Assembly (NCBI RefSeq): GCF_001189295.1
Contig: NZ_CP012159.1
Coordinates: 5,658,525 to 5,722,524, forward strand
Length of the DNA stretch: 64,000 nucleotides
From: Chondromyces crocatus
GTDB taxonomy: Bacteria; Myxococcota_A; Polyangia; Polyangiales; Polyangiaceae
Reading direction: 5' to 3'
The notes below the pieces were generated by a model. That model saw only the letters and a program-made list of their open reading frames with translations, was not told the origin of the DNA and searched no databases. Made by a program: the position numbers and the translations under genes. Each line of letters begins with the position of its first letter. The stretch's first letter is position 1. Shown here piece by piece: positions 1 to 9,059 of this stretch.

Positions 1-2
1 GC

Positions 3-2873
3 GCCCACCTCGTGGAGCTCGTGCGCGGTTCGCTGGTGGCGGTGGTCTCCGGGCCGGGGAGCGCCGTGGATCGTGCGGAGCGCGCTGTGCAATGTGCTCT
101 CCTGCTGCGCGAGCGCTTCCAGCACATCCCGATCTGCGTGGTCACTGGTCGCGGCGTGTCGTCCGCCAAGCTGATCGAGGGGGACGTGATCGACCGCGGT
201 GTGCGGGCGCTGCGGGCGACGGCGGGCGGTACCGTTCGGCTCGACGATGTCACCGCGGGGATGCTGGGCGCACGGTTCGAGGTGAACAGCGACGGGGGCG
301 GGCTCTACCTGGCCGGGGAGAGCAGCTCCGACGAGGGAGCGCCGCTCCTGCTCGGGAGGCCGAGCCCCTGGGTCGGTCGCAGCCGTGAACTCGCGGCCGT
401 CGAGGGGGTGTTCGCAGGCTGCGTGCAGGAGTCGCTCGCCAGCGCGGTGCTGGTCACCGGGCCGGCTGGCGCTGGAAAGTCGCGTCTTCGTCAGGAGCTG
501 GTCACTCGCGCACGGCGCATCGCCGATCCGCTGGAGGTGATGATCGGGCGGGCCAGCTCGGTCGCTGCAGGATCGCCGTTCGGTATCATCGCGGACGCGA
601 TCCGCAGGGCCGCCGGCGTTCGCGATGGCGAGCCGCTCGAGGTACGGCGACGCAAACTGAAGGCGCGCCTCGGGCGGCACCTGGAGGGGGCGGCCCTGTC
701 GACGGTTTCGGCGTTCCTCGGTGAGGTCGTCGGTACTCCCTTCCCGGAAGGAGAGGCGAGAGGGCTCCGCGCCGCGCGTGAGAACGCGATGATGATGAGC
801 GATGCCACGCGCGCTGCGTGGGAGGACTGGCTGACCGCCGAGTGCTCCGCGCAGCCCGTGCTCCTCGTGCTCGAGGACCTGCACTGGGGGGACGCGGCGA
901 CGGTGCGTCTCGTCGACGCCACGCTGCGCAACCTGCGCGATCTGCCGCTGATGCTGCTCGTGCTCGCGCGTCCCGAGATCCACCAGCAGTTTCCGTCGCT
1001 CTGGGTGGATCGCGAGGTCCAGCTCATCAAGCTCGGTCCGCTCCCGCCGCGGGCGAGCGAGAAGCTGGTGCGAGGGGTGCTGGGCGAGCAGATGTCCGAT
1101 GACGTGGTGGCGCGGCTCGTCGATCGTGCCGACGGCAATCCGTTCTACCTCGAAGAGCTGATCCGCGCGGTCGCTGCGGGCAAGGAGGATGGGCTGCCCG
1201 ACTCCGTGCTGGGGACCGTGGAAGCGCGTCTCGACGCCGAGGGGACGGAGGCGAAGCGTGCGCTCAGGGCGGCGAGCGTGTTCGGTGATCGGTTCTCGAA
1301 ACTCGGCGTGACCGCGCTCCTGGGCGGTGAGAACAAGAACCGCGAGATCGAGTCCGTGCTCCAGGCGCTCTCGGCGAGGGAGCTGATCGCGCCCATCAAC
1401 ACGCCTGGCTTGCTCGCGAACGACTACGTCTTCCGGCACGCGATCGTCCGGGAGGCTGCGTACGCGATGCTCACCGATCACGATCGGGAGCTGGGTCATC
1501 GCCTCGCGGGGGAGTGGCTGGAGCGCACGGGGCATCCCGACGCGATGACGATCGCCGAGCACTTCCGGCGCGGGGGCGTGCCCGATCGCTCTGTGCGCTG
1601 GTACCGCCGGGCTGCCGAGCAAGCCCTCGAGGCCAACGATCTCTCCGCCGCGCTGGAGCGCGCCATCCGCGCGACCGAGGCGGGCGCCGAGGGGCCGGAA
1701 CTGGGTGGTGTGCGGCTCATCGAGGCGGAGGCCAACCTGTGGCGGGGTGAGCTGGCCATGGCCGAGCAGCGCGCCAACGAGGCGACCGATCTGCTGCAGC
1801 CTCTGTCGGCCGCGTGGTTCCGGGCCGGCATGCAGGCTGCCATCGCCGCCGGGCGCCTCGGGGCCACCGAGCGCGTGGCGCGCTGGGCCGCGGTCGCCAG
1901 CGTCGTCACCGGGGGAGAAAACGCGCGGCGTGCCCAGATGGTCTGCCTGAGCAACTGCGCCACGTACCTCACCTTCGGTGGGCGCTTCGCAGAGGCCGAC
2001 GCGTTGATCTCCCGCCTCGACCAGGCCATCGCCGAGCAAGGTCGCCTCGACCCCGAGGTCGCGGCGGAGCTGCACCAGATGCGTGCGTTTCGCGCCTCGG
2101 CGGCCGGTGATCCGGGAGCGTGCCTCAGAGAACTCCAGGCCGCTCAGGCGGCCTTCGATCTCGCCGGAGATCAGCGCAACGCCTGCACCATCCGTTCGAA
2201 CCTGGGCTTCATCTACACCGAACTGGGCGACTTCGAGCATGCCGAGGAGACGCTGCGCTCGGCGCTCACCATCGCCGCCCGCATGGGCCTCGACGACCTG
2301 GAGACGGTGATCCTCCACAACCTGGGCAAGCCGCTCGCGTATCGTGGCAATCTCGACGAGGCGCGCGTCATCGAGCAGCGCGCCGTGGATGCCTTCCAGC
2401 AGCAAGGGGCTGCGCGCACCGAGGGGGTCTCGCGCGTCTACCTCGCCGAGATTGCTTTTCTGTCCGGGGATCTCGTCGCAGCCGAGCGCGAAGCCCGCGC
2501 TGCCGCCGAGACACTCAAGGTTGCTCCGTCGCTGCGCGCGTCGGCCGTCGCGCTCCTTTCACGCGCTCTCCTGGCGCAGGGGCGCACCGCGGAGGCGCTC
2601 CTCTCGGCGCGCGAGGCCCACGCCGCGCTCCAGGAGCTGGGCTCCCTCGAAGAGGGTGAGGCTCTCGTCCGCCTTGCCTACGCCGAGGCGCTGGAGGCGA
2701 CCGGGGCGTCGTCGGATGCCGCCTCCGTGCTCGCCACGGCGCGCGAACACCTTCTCTCGCGTGCGGCGAAAATCAGCGATCTCCGCTGGCGTGACAGTTT
2801 CCTCACCCAGGTCCCCGACAACGCCAGGACGCTTTCCCTCTCGGACGCACCCTTGGGAGGCGAAGCGTCCTGA
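3..2873 (+). CDS. C-terminal part of a kinase-type AAA ATPase/TPR signalling protein (5' end outside window)
   Basis: The reading frame is open to the left edge, so the true N-terminus is missing; the GTG at 12 is only the first possible start. The first 90 or so residues resemble a degenerate class III cyclase-like segment. An AAA/STAND ATPase follows, with Walker A GPAGAGKSR (about residue 148) and Walker B VLLVLEDLHWGD (about residue 287), then a long helical TPR-like region to the end. In myxobacteria this order is usual for PknK-like proteins that begin with a Ser/Thr kinase domain, so a kinase probably lies upstream; this is inferred. It would act as a cytoplasmic signalling ATPase. It converges with the response regulator, only 37 bp separating the two stops. 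Confidence 0.85.
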   Translation, partial: AHLVELVRGSLVAVVSGPGSAVDRAERAVQCALLLRERFQHIPICVVTGRGVSSAKLIEGDVIDRGVRALRATAGGTVRLDDVTAGMLGARFEVNSDGGGLYLAGESSSDEGAPLLLGRPSPWVGRSRELAAVEGVFAGCVQESLASAVLVTGPAGAGKSRLRQELVTRARRIADPLEVMIGRASSVAAGSPFGIIADAIRRAAGVRDGEPLEVRRRKLKARLGRHLEGAALSTVSAFLGEVVGTPFPEGEARGLRAARENAMMMSDATRAAWEDWLTAECSAQPVLLVLEDLHWGDAATVRLVDATLRNLRDLPLMLLVLARPEIHQQFPSLWVDREVQLIKLGPLPPRASEKLVRGVLGEQMSDDVVARLVDRADGNPFYLEELIRAVAAGKEDGLPDSVLGTVEARLDAEGTEAKRALRAASVFGDRFSKLGVTALLGGENKNREIESVLQALSARELIAPINTPGLLANDYVFRHAIVREAAYAMLTDHDRELGHRLAGEWLERTGHPDAMTIAEHFRRGGVPDRSVRWYRRAAEQALEANDLSAALERAIRATEAGAEGPELGGVRLIEAEANLWRGELAMAEQRANEATDLLQPLSAAWFRAGMQAAIAAGRLGATERVARWAAVASVVTGGENARRAQMVCLSNCATYLTFGGRFAEADALISRLDQAIAEQGRLDPEVAAELHQMRAFRASAAGDPGACLRELQAAQAAFDLAGDQRNACTIRSNLGFIYTELGDFEHAEETLRSALTIAARMGLDDLETVILHNLGKPLAYRGNLDEARVIEQRAVDAFQQQGAARTEGVSRVYLAEIAFLSGDLVAAEREARAAAETLKVAPSLRASAVALLSRALLAQGRTAEALLSAREAHAALQELGSLEEGEALVRLAYAEALEATGASSDAASVLATAREHLLSRAAKISDLRWRDSFLTQVPDNARTLSLSDAPLGGEAS

Positions 2874-2910
2874 CCTCTGGGGCTGCCTCAGGACGCACCG
2901 TATCAGCCAG

Positions 2911-3546
2911 CTAGGCCTGGACGAGCCCTGAGCGCACTGCCAGACGCGTCAGGTCGGCGACGCTGTTCGTGGCCACCTTGGCGCACAGCCGTGCGCGGTG
3001 CGTCTCGACCGTCTTCACGCTGATCGAGAGCTGCGCGGCGACCTCCTTGGCCGAGCTCCCCAGAGCCAGGAGTCGCAGCACCTGTCGCTCTCGCTCGCTG
3101 AGCGCAGCGACCATGTTCCCCTCTGCCACCTCACGCCGTTGCATCGCCCGGACCATCGCCGCGCTCACGTCGGACGACAGGGCCCCGCGACCATGGACGA
3201 CGCTCTCGATCGCTCCGAGCAGATCGTTCAAGCTGGCACGCTTGGATAGGTAACCGTCCGCTCCGGCCCGCATGGCTTCCGCGATGCTGAATTCGTCGCG
3301 GTGCGTGGAGAGCACGATGACTCGGAGCCCCTCGCGCGCCTTCAGCCGTCTGATCAGCTCGCTCCCTGCTTGATCAGGGAGCGACAGCTCCAGGATCGCG
3401 AGCTGGCATGCATGCCGGTCGAGCAACGCGAGCGCCTCTCGAGCGCACTCCGCTTGCAGGATGGTGTCGATGCCAGGACGACCCTGCAGCGCCAGCGCCA
3501 GCGCTTCGCGTACGACGTTCTGATCATCGATCAGCAGCAAGTCCAT
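2911..3546 (-). CDS. NarL/LuxR-type response regulator with Glu at the phospho-acceptor site
   Basis: The protein is 211 residues: a receiver domain (about 1-120) followed by a LuxR-type helix-turn-helix (about 145-210; LSERERQVLRLLALG, then SVKTVETHRARL). The acidic pair (LLLIDDQ), the switch Ser (VIVLSTH) and the conserved Lys (GYLSKRAS) are present, but the usual Asp in the LLDL..LPD strand is Glu (AILELSLPDQAG). Phosphorylation at the normal site is therefore not expected, and the protein may be constitutively active or controlled otherwise. I chose the ATG at 3546 because it sits behind an AAGGGAG ribosome site; a 47-residue in-frame extension upstream has no family similarity. No partner kinase is adjacent. 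Confidence 0.9.
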   Translation of the reverse strand: MDLLLIDDQNVVREALALALQGRPGIDTILQAECAREALALLDRHACQLAILELSLPDQAGSELIRRLKAREGLRVIVLSTHRDEFSIAEAMRAGADGYLSKRASLNDLLGAIESVVHGRGALSSDVSAAMVRAMQRREVAEGNMVAALSERERQVLRLLALGSSAKEVAAQLSISVKTVETHRARLCAKVATNSVADLTRLAVRSGLVQA

Positions 3547-3737
3547 GTCGGCTCCCTTCAACAGCTCGAGTTCAACGATGTTCGGCTTGGATCGATGGAA
3601 GCGTCCTACCAGGGCATGTGGCGCCATGTCGAGACGCGCGACCGCTCTTGCTGCGGCGTGTTCCGCTGGAGTTGCTCGTTTCTTCACCGTGTCCCGTCGA
3701 CGCGGTCCTCGGTGGCATCGGGAGGGGGCATTGGGTC

Positions 3738-4682
3738 ATGCGGTTTGAGGTACAAGGGCCGCCTATGCCCCCTCTGCGTGAGCGGCTTCGCTCAGCCCTT
3801 CAGTCGGACTCTGCGCTGTGGCGTCGCGCCCTGCTCGCCGGCGTTCACCACGGTCCCGAGTTCTGGGTGCGCTACAGCCCACCTCTGTTCGGCCTTCTCT
3901 TCGGTGCCGCGCTCCCTGCAAAGCGAAAGCTCGTCGAGTCCAACCTGCGCTGGATTCGCGGGTCGAGGTCGCCCGTCGTCGATCTGCGCGAGATCTCGGA
4001 GGTCTTCGCCTCCTATGCTTCGTGCCTCACGGAGGGCCTGCTCCTCGCAAGCGAGCGCGGCTTCATCCTGAAGAGCCGCGCGCAGGGGGTGGAGAATTAT
4101 CACGCTGCCGCGGCCGCAGGACGAGGGGTCATCCTGGCCACTGCGCATACGGGCGGGTGGGATCTCGCGGGTCAGATCATGCGCGATGTTCACCAGGGCG
4201 GCGTGGTCGTGGTCATGCAACGTGAGCGTGACGCGCAGGCCCGCGCCCTCCAGGATGAAGCTCGCGCGCGGGCCGGGATCCAGGTCGTCCACGCGGGCGA
4301 GAGCGCTCTCGACGCGCTCCCGCTGCTCGCACATCTCCGCCGGGGCGCTGCGGTGGCGCTGCAGATCGATCGCACCCCACCGGGAGCCCGCTCACGTCAG
4401 GTCTCTCTCTTCGGCACCCCGTGGCGCTGTCCCGAAGGGCCTCTGACCCTGGCAGCGCTCAGCGGCGCCCCCATCCTCCCGGTTTTCACCCGTCGACTCG
4501 GCTTCCTCCACTATGAAGCCGTCGCCTCCACCCCCATCTGGCTACCACGCCGCCCGAGCGAGGCTGAACGCGCTGCGGCTGCGAGCGCCATGGTCGGCGC
4601 CATGGAGCGCTTCGTCCGCGAGAGCCCGACACAGTGGTTCCACTTCGTCGAACGCGACGAAGGCCGGGACACGATGACCTGA
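3738..4682 (+). CDS. Lysophospholipid acyltransferase, LpxL/HtrB (lipid A late acyltransferase) family
   Basis: The 314-residue protein carries the LpxL/HtrB-type acyltransferase pattern. The catalytic HxxxxD box is in ATAHTGGWDLAG, followed by VVVMQRERD and a late block with LQIDRTPPGARSRQ and FGTPWRCPEGPLTLAALSGAPILPVF. Enzymes of this family add secondary acyl chains to lipid A or related lipids at the inner face of the cytoplasmic membrane. An N-terminal hydrophobic stretch (PPLFGLLFGAAL) fits membrane attachment. The ATG at 3738 follows a GGAGG sequence; an ATG at 3765 is an alternative start. The exact acceptor lipid cannot be read from the sequence. It converges with the M61-like peptidase gene, 12 bp between stops. 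Confidence 0.88.
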   Translation: MRFEVQGPPMPPLRERLRSALQSDSALWRRALLAGVHHGPEFWVRYSPPLFGLLFGAALPAKRKLVESNLRWIRGSRSPVVDLREISEVFASYASCLTEGLLLASERGFILKSRAQGVENYHAAAAAGRGVILATAHTGGWDLAGQIMRDVHQGGVVVVMQRERDAQARALQDEARARAGIQVVHAGESALDALPLLAHLRRGAAVALQIDRTPPGARSRQVSLFGTPWRCPEGPLTLAALSGAPILPVFTRRLGFLHYEAVASTPIWLPRRPSEAERAAAASAMVGAMERFVRESPTQWFHFVERDEGRDTMT

Positions 4683-4694
4683 CCTCGAGCGCCT

Positions 4695-6377
4695 TCAGGC
4701 GCAGGGCCGTGCCTTCCAGCGATAGACCGCATGAATCGCCCAGGGGCGGTAGCGGACCCGCCGCGCGCCCTTGTGGTCGGTCACGGTCAGGTCCACCTCC
4801 GTCGACAGCCCCTCCTCCGGCTTCGGCAGCTTCCGCACCTGCAGCACCAAGAGCCCATCGTGCAGGCCCGCCCGCGACGCCGCCGATCCGCGCACCACCC
4901 CTCGGATCACGTCCATTCCCGACGCCAAGCTCGCAACGTCGAAGCCCACGTCGAACAGTTTCCGCTGCTCCCGTACCCGCCGCAGACAAGGGCCGAACGC
5001 GCTCGACGGCAGATCCACCTCGCCCTCACGCCGGAGCACCAGACGCTCCAGCTCCGTCACCCCCTCGTCGCCCAGCGCCTCGCCGACCGCGGCTTTGAAG
5101 TCGTCCACCTTCACCTGAGGTTCTCCCCGGCTCCGCAGACCTGCGAGCAGCTCGTCGAGCGACTTCACCCCCTTGGACGAGCGCCGCAATCGGTGATCCA
5201 GCAGCGCCGCGTAGCGGGACCCTCGCCGGTAGGCCTCCCGCTCGTGCCCTCGTGCCCCGAGCGCTTCCTCCTCGATACGGTTCAGATCCTCCGCGAACTC
5301 GCCGGCGGTGATCATCCCCGCGTCGAACAGCAGTCGCCGCGCGTAGTGCACGGTGAACCCTTCGGTGAACCACGCCGAGGGCTCCCCCTCCTCGTCGAGC
5401 ACCATCATCTCCCCGCCCAGGTAGCGGTGTGACAGCTCGTGCGTCAGCGCGATCCGGAGCCCCGCGTCGAACGAGCGCGTTCCATCGAACCACAGCCCGA
5501 GCGAGCCCCCCAGGTAGGTCCCATCGTGATCCCGCCCGAGCCCCGGCTCGCCCACCAGGAAGATCGTCAGCGGCTCGGCCCCCCCTTCGGCCTCGCCTCG
5601 GTGCAGACGCGCCTCGGCCACCGTGCGCGCTCGTCCGGCCCAGCTCAGGATCTCCCGCGGCACGAGCGCGCTGGCGCCCAGCGTGTGGATCCGTTGCTCC
5701 CCGGCCCGCGCGCTGATCACCGGCCCTGCCATGTACACCGCGCGCGCCAGCTTTTCGCTCGTCGCGTCGACCTCCGCGTCGCCCTCACCCAGCGAGCTCA
5801 CTCCATGCGCCCCGGGCCCCAGTGCGTCCAGGTTCCACCGAACCCGCGTCGGCACAGGCTCTTCCAGCCGCGGTAGCAGCAAGAACCCGTAGCCCACCCC
5901 CGTCACCCGGTCTGCCTCCACCCGCAGTCCCAGCCGTGACCCGGTGGGCCGCGCCGTGAACCTCGCCTGCAGCTCACCCACCGGCGCCCGGTCCAGCGTG
6001 TAGACCCGCTCCCGCGACCCCTCGCGTGGCGCATCGAGCACCACCTCGCCTCGCTCGTCGCGCACATCGATCGCATCGATGGCCTCGGCTCCGTGCGTGT
6101 CGGCCCAGGCCTGGCTCACGTAGAGCTCTCGCACAGCAGCCGCCGCGGCCCCGCCCACCCGCAGCTCGACCAGGATGTCCTTCCGCTCCGGCCGCGGCGT
6201 CAGCTCCAGCGTCAACCCGGTCGTCGCTGGCGCCAGGGTGGCGCCCCCGTCGCTCCCTCGCTCCTCTTTGACGGTGCGACATCCAGCGATCGCAGCGACC
6301 CCGACCGCGATCCCGAACGACGCCCAGCGCCTCCACCGCGCCTCCTGGGCACTCGCCAGCACGTCCCGCTCCGTCAC
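4695..6377 (-). CDS. M61-like lipoprotein metallopeptidase with C-terminal PDZ domain
   Basis: The protein is 561 residues. It begins with a lipoprotein signal (hydrophobic run ending AAIAGC), so it is probably anchored in an envelope membrane. A zinc-binding HELSH motif lies near residue 312 (LTHELSHRYLGGE), with the downstream Glu in WFTEGFTVHYARR, the arrangement of gluzincins of the M1/M61 type. A PDZ-like segment occupies the C-terminus (GVVRGSAASRAGLHDG). This matches glycyl aminopeptidase-like M61 proteins, although the N-terminal half is divergent and the substrate is unknown. I chose the GTG at 6377 because AGGAG lies 8 bp before it; a 16-residue longer form starting at ATG 6425 is possible. 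It is divergent from the next gene with a 76-bp shared promoter region. Confidence 0.82.
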   Translation of the reverse strand: MTERDVLASAQEARWRRWASFGIAVGVAAIAGCRTVKEERGSDGGATLAPATTGLTLELTPRPERKDILVELRVGGAAAAAVRELYVSQAWADTHGAEAIDAIDVRDERGEVVLDAPREGSRERVYTLDRAPVGELQARFTARPTGSRLGLRVEADRVTGVGYGFLLLPRLEEPVPTRVRWNLDALGPGAHGVSSLGEGDAEVDATSEKLARAVYMAGPVISARAGEQRIHTLGASALVPREILSWAGRARTVAEARLHRGEAEGGAEPLTIFLVGEPGLGRDHDGTYLGGSLGLWFDGTRSFDAGLRIALTHELSHRYLGGEMMVLDEEGEPSAWFTEGFTVHYARRLLFDAGMITAGEFAEDLNRIEEEALGARGHEREAYRRGSRYAALLDHRLRRSSKGVKSLDELLAGLRSRGEPQVKVDDFKAAVGEALGDEGVTELERLVLRREGEVDLPSSAFGPCLRRVREQRKLFDVGFDVASLASGMDVIRGVVRGSAASRAGLHDGLLVLQVRKLPKPEEGLSTEVDLTVTDHKGARRVRYRPWAIHAVYRWKARPCA

Positions 6378-6453
6378 CCGGCATTCTCCTGCTGTCAACC
6401 AGCGAGGGCAGGGGAGCGCCCGCACAGACCGTGACCCGTGCCATCATGCCCCC

Positions 6454-6939
6454 ATGGACAACCCCCTTGCCACCCAGCTCCACGAGCTCCTCGAGGCTGG
6501 TGGCGGCGAACCCATGACGGGTGGACGCTATCTCCCCCTCGTCACCCTGGACTCGGGCGCCCGCGTCGGCCTCGACGCTGCGGCCTCGTGGATCCTCGTC
6601 CCTGACGAGGGGAGCGCTCCACGCCCCTACACCCTGGAGCAGGCCCACAGCTTCTACGAGGTCCTCGAGACCAAGCGCCAGGACTTCGACGACACCCTCG
6701 AAGAGGCTGCGCGTGCCGCAGGCCTCCCTGCGGAAGAAATCCTCTTCTCGTTCCCGGCGATCTCCATCGTGCGCTCCGTGCTGGACAAGGGCTTGCCGTA
6801 CATGACCCGCCTCGCCCTGCTCTGGGTCCGCAACACCGAGCTACGGGAGCTCAGGGACGCGATCCTCACCGTGTCCCGCTCTCAGGAGATGCCGATCGCC
6901 GTTCGCGAACTGGCGACGCACCTCGTCGTCCCCGCCTGA
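6454..6939 (+). CDS. Conserved hypothetical protein, 161 residues
   Basis: I do not recognise this family. The protein is soluble, with no signal peptide or membrane segment, and is predicted mixed alpha/beta: a short beta-rich N-terminal half (YLPLVTLDSGARVGL, SWILVPDEG) followed by amphipathic helices (YTLEQAHSFYEVLETKRQDF). Codon use and base composition match the neighbouring chromosomal genes, which supports it being real. It reads away from the M61-like gene, sharing the short intergenic region, and ends about 70 bp before the terminator of the acyl-CoA dehydrogenase gene. No function is proposed. Confidence 0.65.
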   Translation: MDNPLATQLHELLEAGGGEPMTGGRYLPLVTLDSGARVGLDAAASWILVPDEGSAPRPYTLEQAHSFYEVLETKRQDFDDTLEEAARAAGLPAEEILFSFPAISIVRSVLDKGLPYMTRLALLWVRNTELRELRDAILTVSRSQEMPIAVRELATHLVVPA

Positions 6940-7008
6940 CGCTGCTGGGAGCAGCAGGGGAGCCCGGATCCGGACCGGCGTGACCTCGACGCTGGCAGAC
7001 GCTGGACA

Positions 7009-7045
7009 GGAAAAAAAGAACCCCGCCGAGCTGAGCCCGGCGGGG
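7009..7045 (-). terminator. Intrinsic terminator of the acyl-CoA dehydrogenase gene
   Basis: CCCCGCCG and CGGCGGGG form a perfect 8-bp GC stem (7021-7045). On the minus strand it is followed by a T-rich run (7011-7020 reads TTCTTTTTTT). It lies 31 bp after the stop of the minus-strand acyl-CoA dehydrogenase gene, the expected place and polarity. Confidence 0.88.
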
Positions 7046-7075
7046 ACGGCAGGGGGCGTTCCCCTGCGGACGCGA

Positions 7076-8938
7076 TCAGACCGTCGCGAAGGCGTCCAGC
7101 GGGATGTCCAGCGCCGAGGCGTCCTCGCGGCCCAGGATCTCCGCGTTCAGGCGAACGTGGGGCAGCACGTTGAGCGCGTAGTACAGCGCCGCCTGCTTCT
7201 TCCCCTCGTAGAACGCCCGCTCCGGAGCGGCCGAGTCGTCGGCCGGGAGCTTCGCCTGCGCGTCGATCGCGATGCGCGCGCCATCGAGCAGCAGCCACGC
7301 CACCGCCGTCTCGCTCATCATCTCCAGGAACCGGTTCGCCGCCAGCGGCACCATCGGCATCTTGCCCATCTGGAACCAGCCCAGCAGGCGCATCGCCGAC
7401 CCGGCCACCGCCTCCTGCGCCTCGCCCAGCTCCTTCACGGCCTTGCCGAGGATCGGGTCCTTCTCGTTCGCCTTCACGAACGCCCCCACCTCGCCGAGGA
7501 AGGTCTGCAGGTTCGCCCCGCCGCGCTGCCCCAGCTTGCGGCCCACCAGATCCATCGCCTGGATGTGGTTCGTGCCCTCGTAGATCGAGAACACCTTCGC
7601 GTCGCGGCAGTGCTGCTCGACCGGGTAGTCCTTGATGTACCCGGCGCCGCCGAAGGTCTGGATCGCCGTCTCGCAGACCCGGAAGCCCTGATCCGAGCCG
7701 TAGGCCTTCACCAGCGGCACCAGCAGATCGACCTGACCCTGGTGGTACAGCGCCTGCTCGTCGTCCTTGCCCTTGAGCACGGTGGCGAGATCGAAGTGAC
7801 GGGTCAGCTTGATGATCAGCGCCCGGATGCCTTCCACGCGGCTCTTCATGTCGATCAGCATCCGGCGCACGTCCGGGTGCTCGATGATCGCCACCCTCGG
7901 CGCGGTTGCGTCTTTCCAGTTCGTGATCGACGGGCCCTGCTTCCGGTCCCGCGCGTACTCCAGCGCGTTCAGGTAAGCGGACGCCGCCACGGCCACGCCT
8001 TGCAGGCCGACCGAGATGCGCGCCCCGTTCATCATCCGGAACATCTGGGGCATGCCCTGGTTCTCGACGGTGCCCACCAGCTCGCCGATACACCCGTCGT
8101 TCTCGCCGAAGTTGAGCAAGCAGGTCGCGGACCCGTTGATGCCCATCTTGTGCTCGATGGCGCCGACGTTCACGTCGTTTGCCTCGCCGAGGGACCCGTC
8201 CTCGTTGATGCGGATCTTCGGCACGATGAACAGGCTGAGCCCCTTCGTGCCGGCGGGCGCGCCCTCGACGCGGGCGAGCACCAGGTGGATGACGTTGTCG
8301 GCGCAGTCGTGGTCACCGCCGGAGATGAAGATCTTCGTCCCGCGGATCGCGTACTTCCCGTCGGGCAGCTTCTTCGCCGTCGACGTCGACGATCCCACGT
8401 CGGAGCCCGCGTGCGGCTCGGTCAGGCACATCGTCCCGCCCGAGGTGCCGCCGTACATGCTGTGCAGGTAGCGCTCCTTCTGCGCGTCGGTGCCGAAGAG
8501 CTGGATCACCTCGGCCGCGCCGAAGGCCAGACCGGGGTACATGATGAACGCCGAGTTGGCGCCCGACATGAACTCCTGGATCGCGATGTGCAGCGTGAAA
8601 GGGCCCCCCTGGCCGCCGTACTCGGTGTCGGCCGAGACCGCCATCCACCCCGCTTCGTACAGCTTCTTCCAGGCCTCCTTGAAGCCGGGCGGTGTGATCA
8701 CCTTCCCGTCTTCGAGGCGACACCCCACCCGATCACCGATCGCGTTCAGCGGCCCGAGGACCTCGCAGGAGAACTTGTAGGCCTCGTCGACGACCATCTG
8801 CACTTCGTCCGGGCCCCAGGCCTCGAAGGGCCCCTGACCCAGGATCTGGTCGAGCTTGAACTGCTCGAAGAGCAGGAAGCGCACCTCGCGCAGATCGGCC
8901 TTGTAACGGTTCTGTTGCAGGTTCGGGGCGTTGGACAT
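7076..8938 (-). CDS. Acyl-CoA dehydrogenase, long (DmdC-like) class
   Basis: The 620-residue protein is a flavin-dependent acyl-CoA dehydrogenase that introduces the alpha-beta double bond in fatty-acyl-CoA-type substrates. Visible signatures are MCLTEPHAGSDVG (FAD/substrate binding), the central beta domain (KIFISGGDHD), ETAIQTFGGAGYIKDYPVEQ and the catalytic Glu in FSIYEGTNHIQAMDL. At about 600 residues with an extra C-terminal helical domain, it matches the group that includes 3-methylmercaptopropionyl-CoA dehydrogenase (DmdC) and long-chain enzymes; the actual substrate is undetermined. The ATG at 8938 has GGAGG 4 bp upstream; a GTG/ATG extension of 19 residues is not supported. It appears monocistronic, ended by the terminator at 7009-7045. 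Confidence 0.93.
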   Translation of the reverse strand: MSNAPNLQQNRYKADLREVRFLLFEQFKLDQILGQGPFEAWGPDEVQMVVDEAYKFSCEVLGPLNAIGDRVGCRLEDGKVITPPGFKEAWKKLYEAGWMAVSADTEYGGQGGPFTLHIAIQEFMSGANSAFIMYPGLAFGAAEVIQLFGTDAQKERYLHSMYGGTSGGTMCLTEPHAGSDVGSSTSTAKKLPDGKYAIRGTKIFISGGDHDCADNVIHLVLARVEGAPAGTKGLSLFIVPKIRINEDGSLGEANDVNVGAIEHKMGINGSATCLLNFGENDGCIGELVGTVENQGMPQMFRMMNGARISVGLQGVAVAASAYLNALEYARDRKQGPSITNWKDATAPRVAIIEHPDVRRMLIDMKSRVEGIRALIIKLTRHFDLATVLKGKDDEQALYHQGQVDLLVPLVKAYGSDQGFRVCETAIQTFGGAGYIKDYPVEQHCRDAKVFSIYEGTNHIQAMDLVGRKLGQRGGANLQTFLGEVGAFVKANEKDPILGKAVKELGEAQEAVAGSAMRLLGWFQMGKMPMVPLAANRFLEMMSETAVAWLLLDGARIAIDAQAKLPADDSAAPERAFYEGKKQAALYYALNVLPHVRLNAEILGREDASALDIPLDAFATV

Positions 8939-9011
8939 GAGGCCTCCAGCCGCGTTCGGGGGCGGGCCGCCTTCGGACTCCACGGCGGCACACACGCGGA
9001 TCTACCAGAAT

Positions 9012-9039
9012 CGCCTAGCATGCTGCTGCGTCGCGTCAA
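9012..9039 (-). promoter_or_regulatory. Possible promoter of the acyl-CoA dehydrogenase gene
   Basis: On the minus strand, TTGACG (9034-9039) is followed after 16 bp by TAGGCG (9012-9017), about 75 bp before the gene's ATG. The -35 is good but the -10 matches the sigma-70 consensus poorly, so this is only a candidate. Confidence 0.25.
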
Positions 9040-9059
9040 CACCTTGATGAACGCATGCT

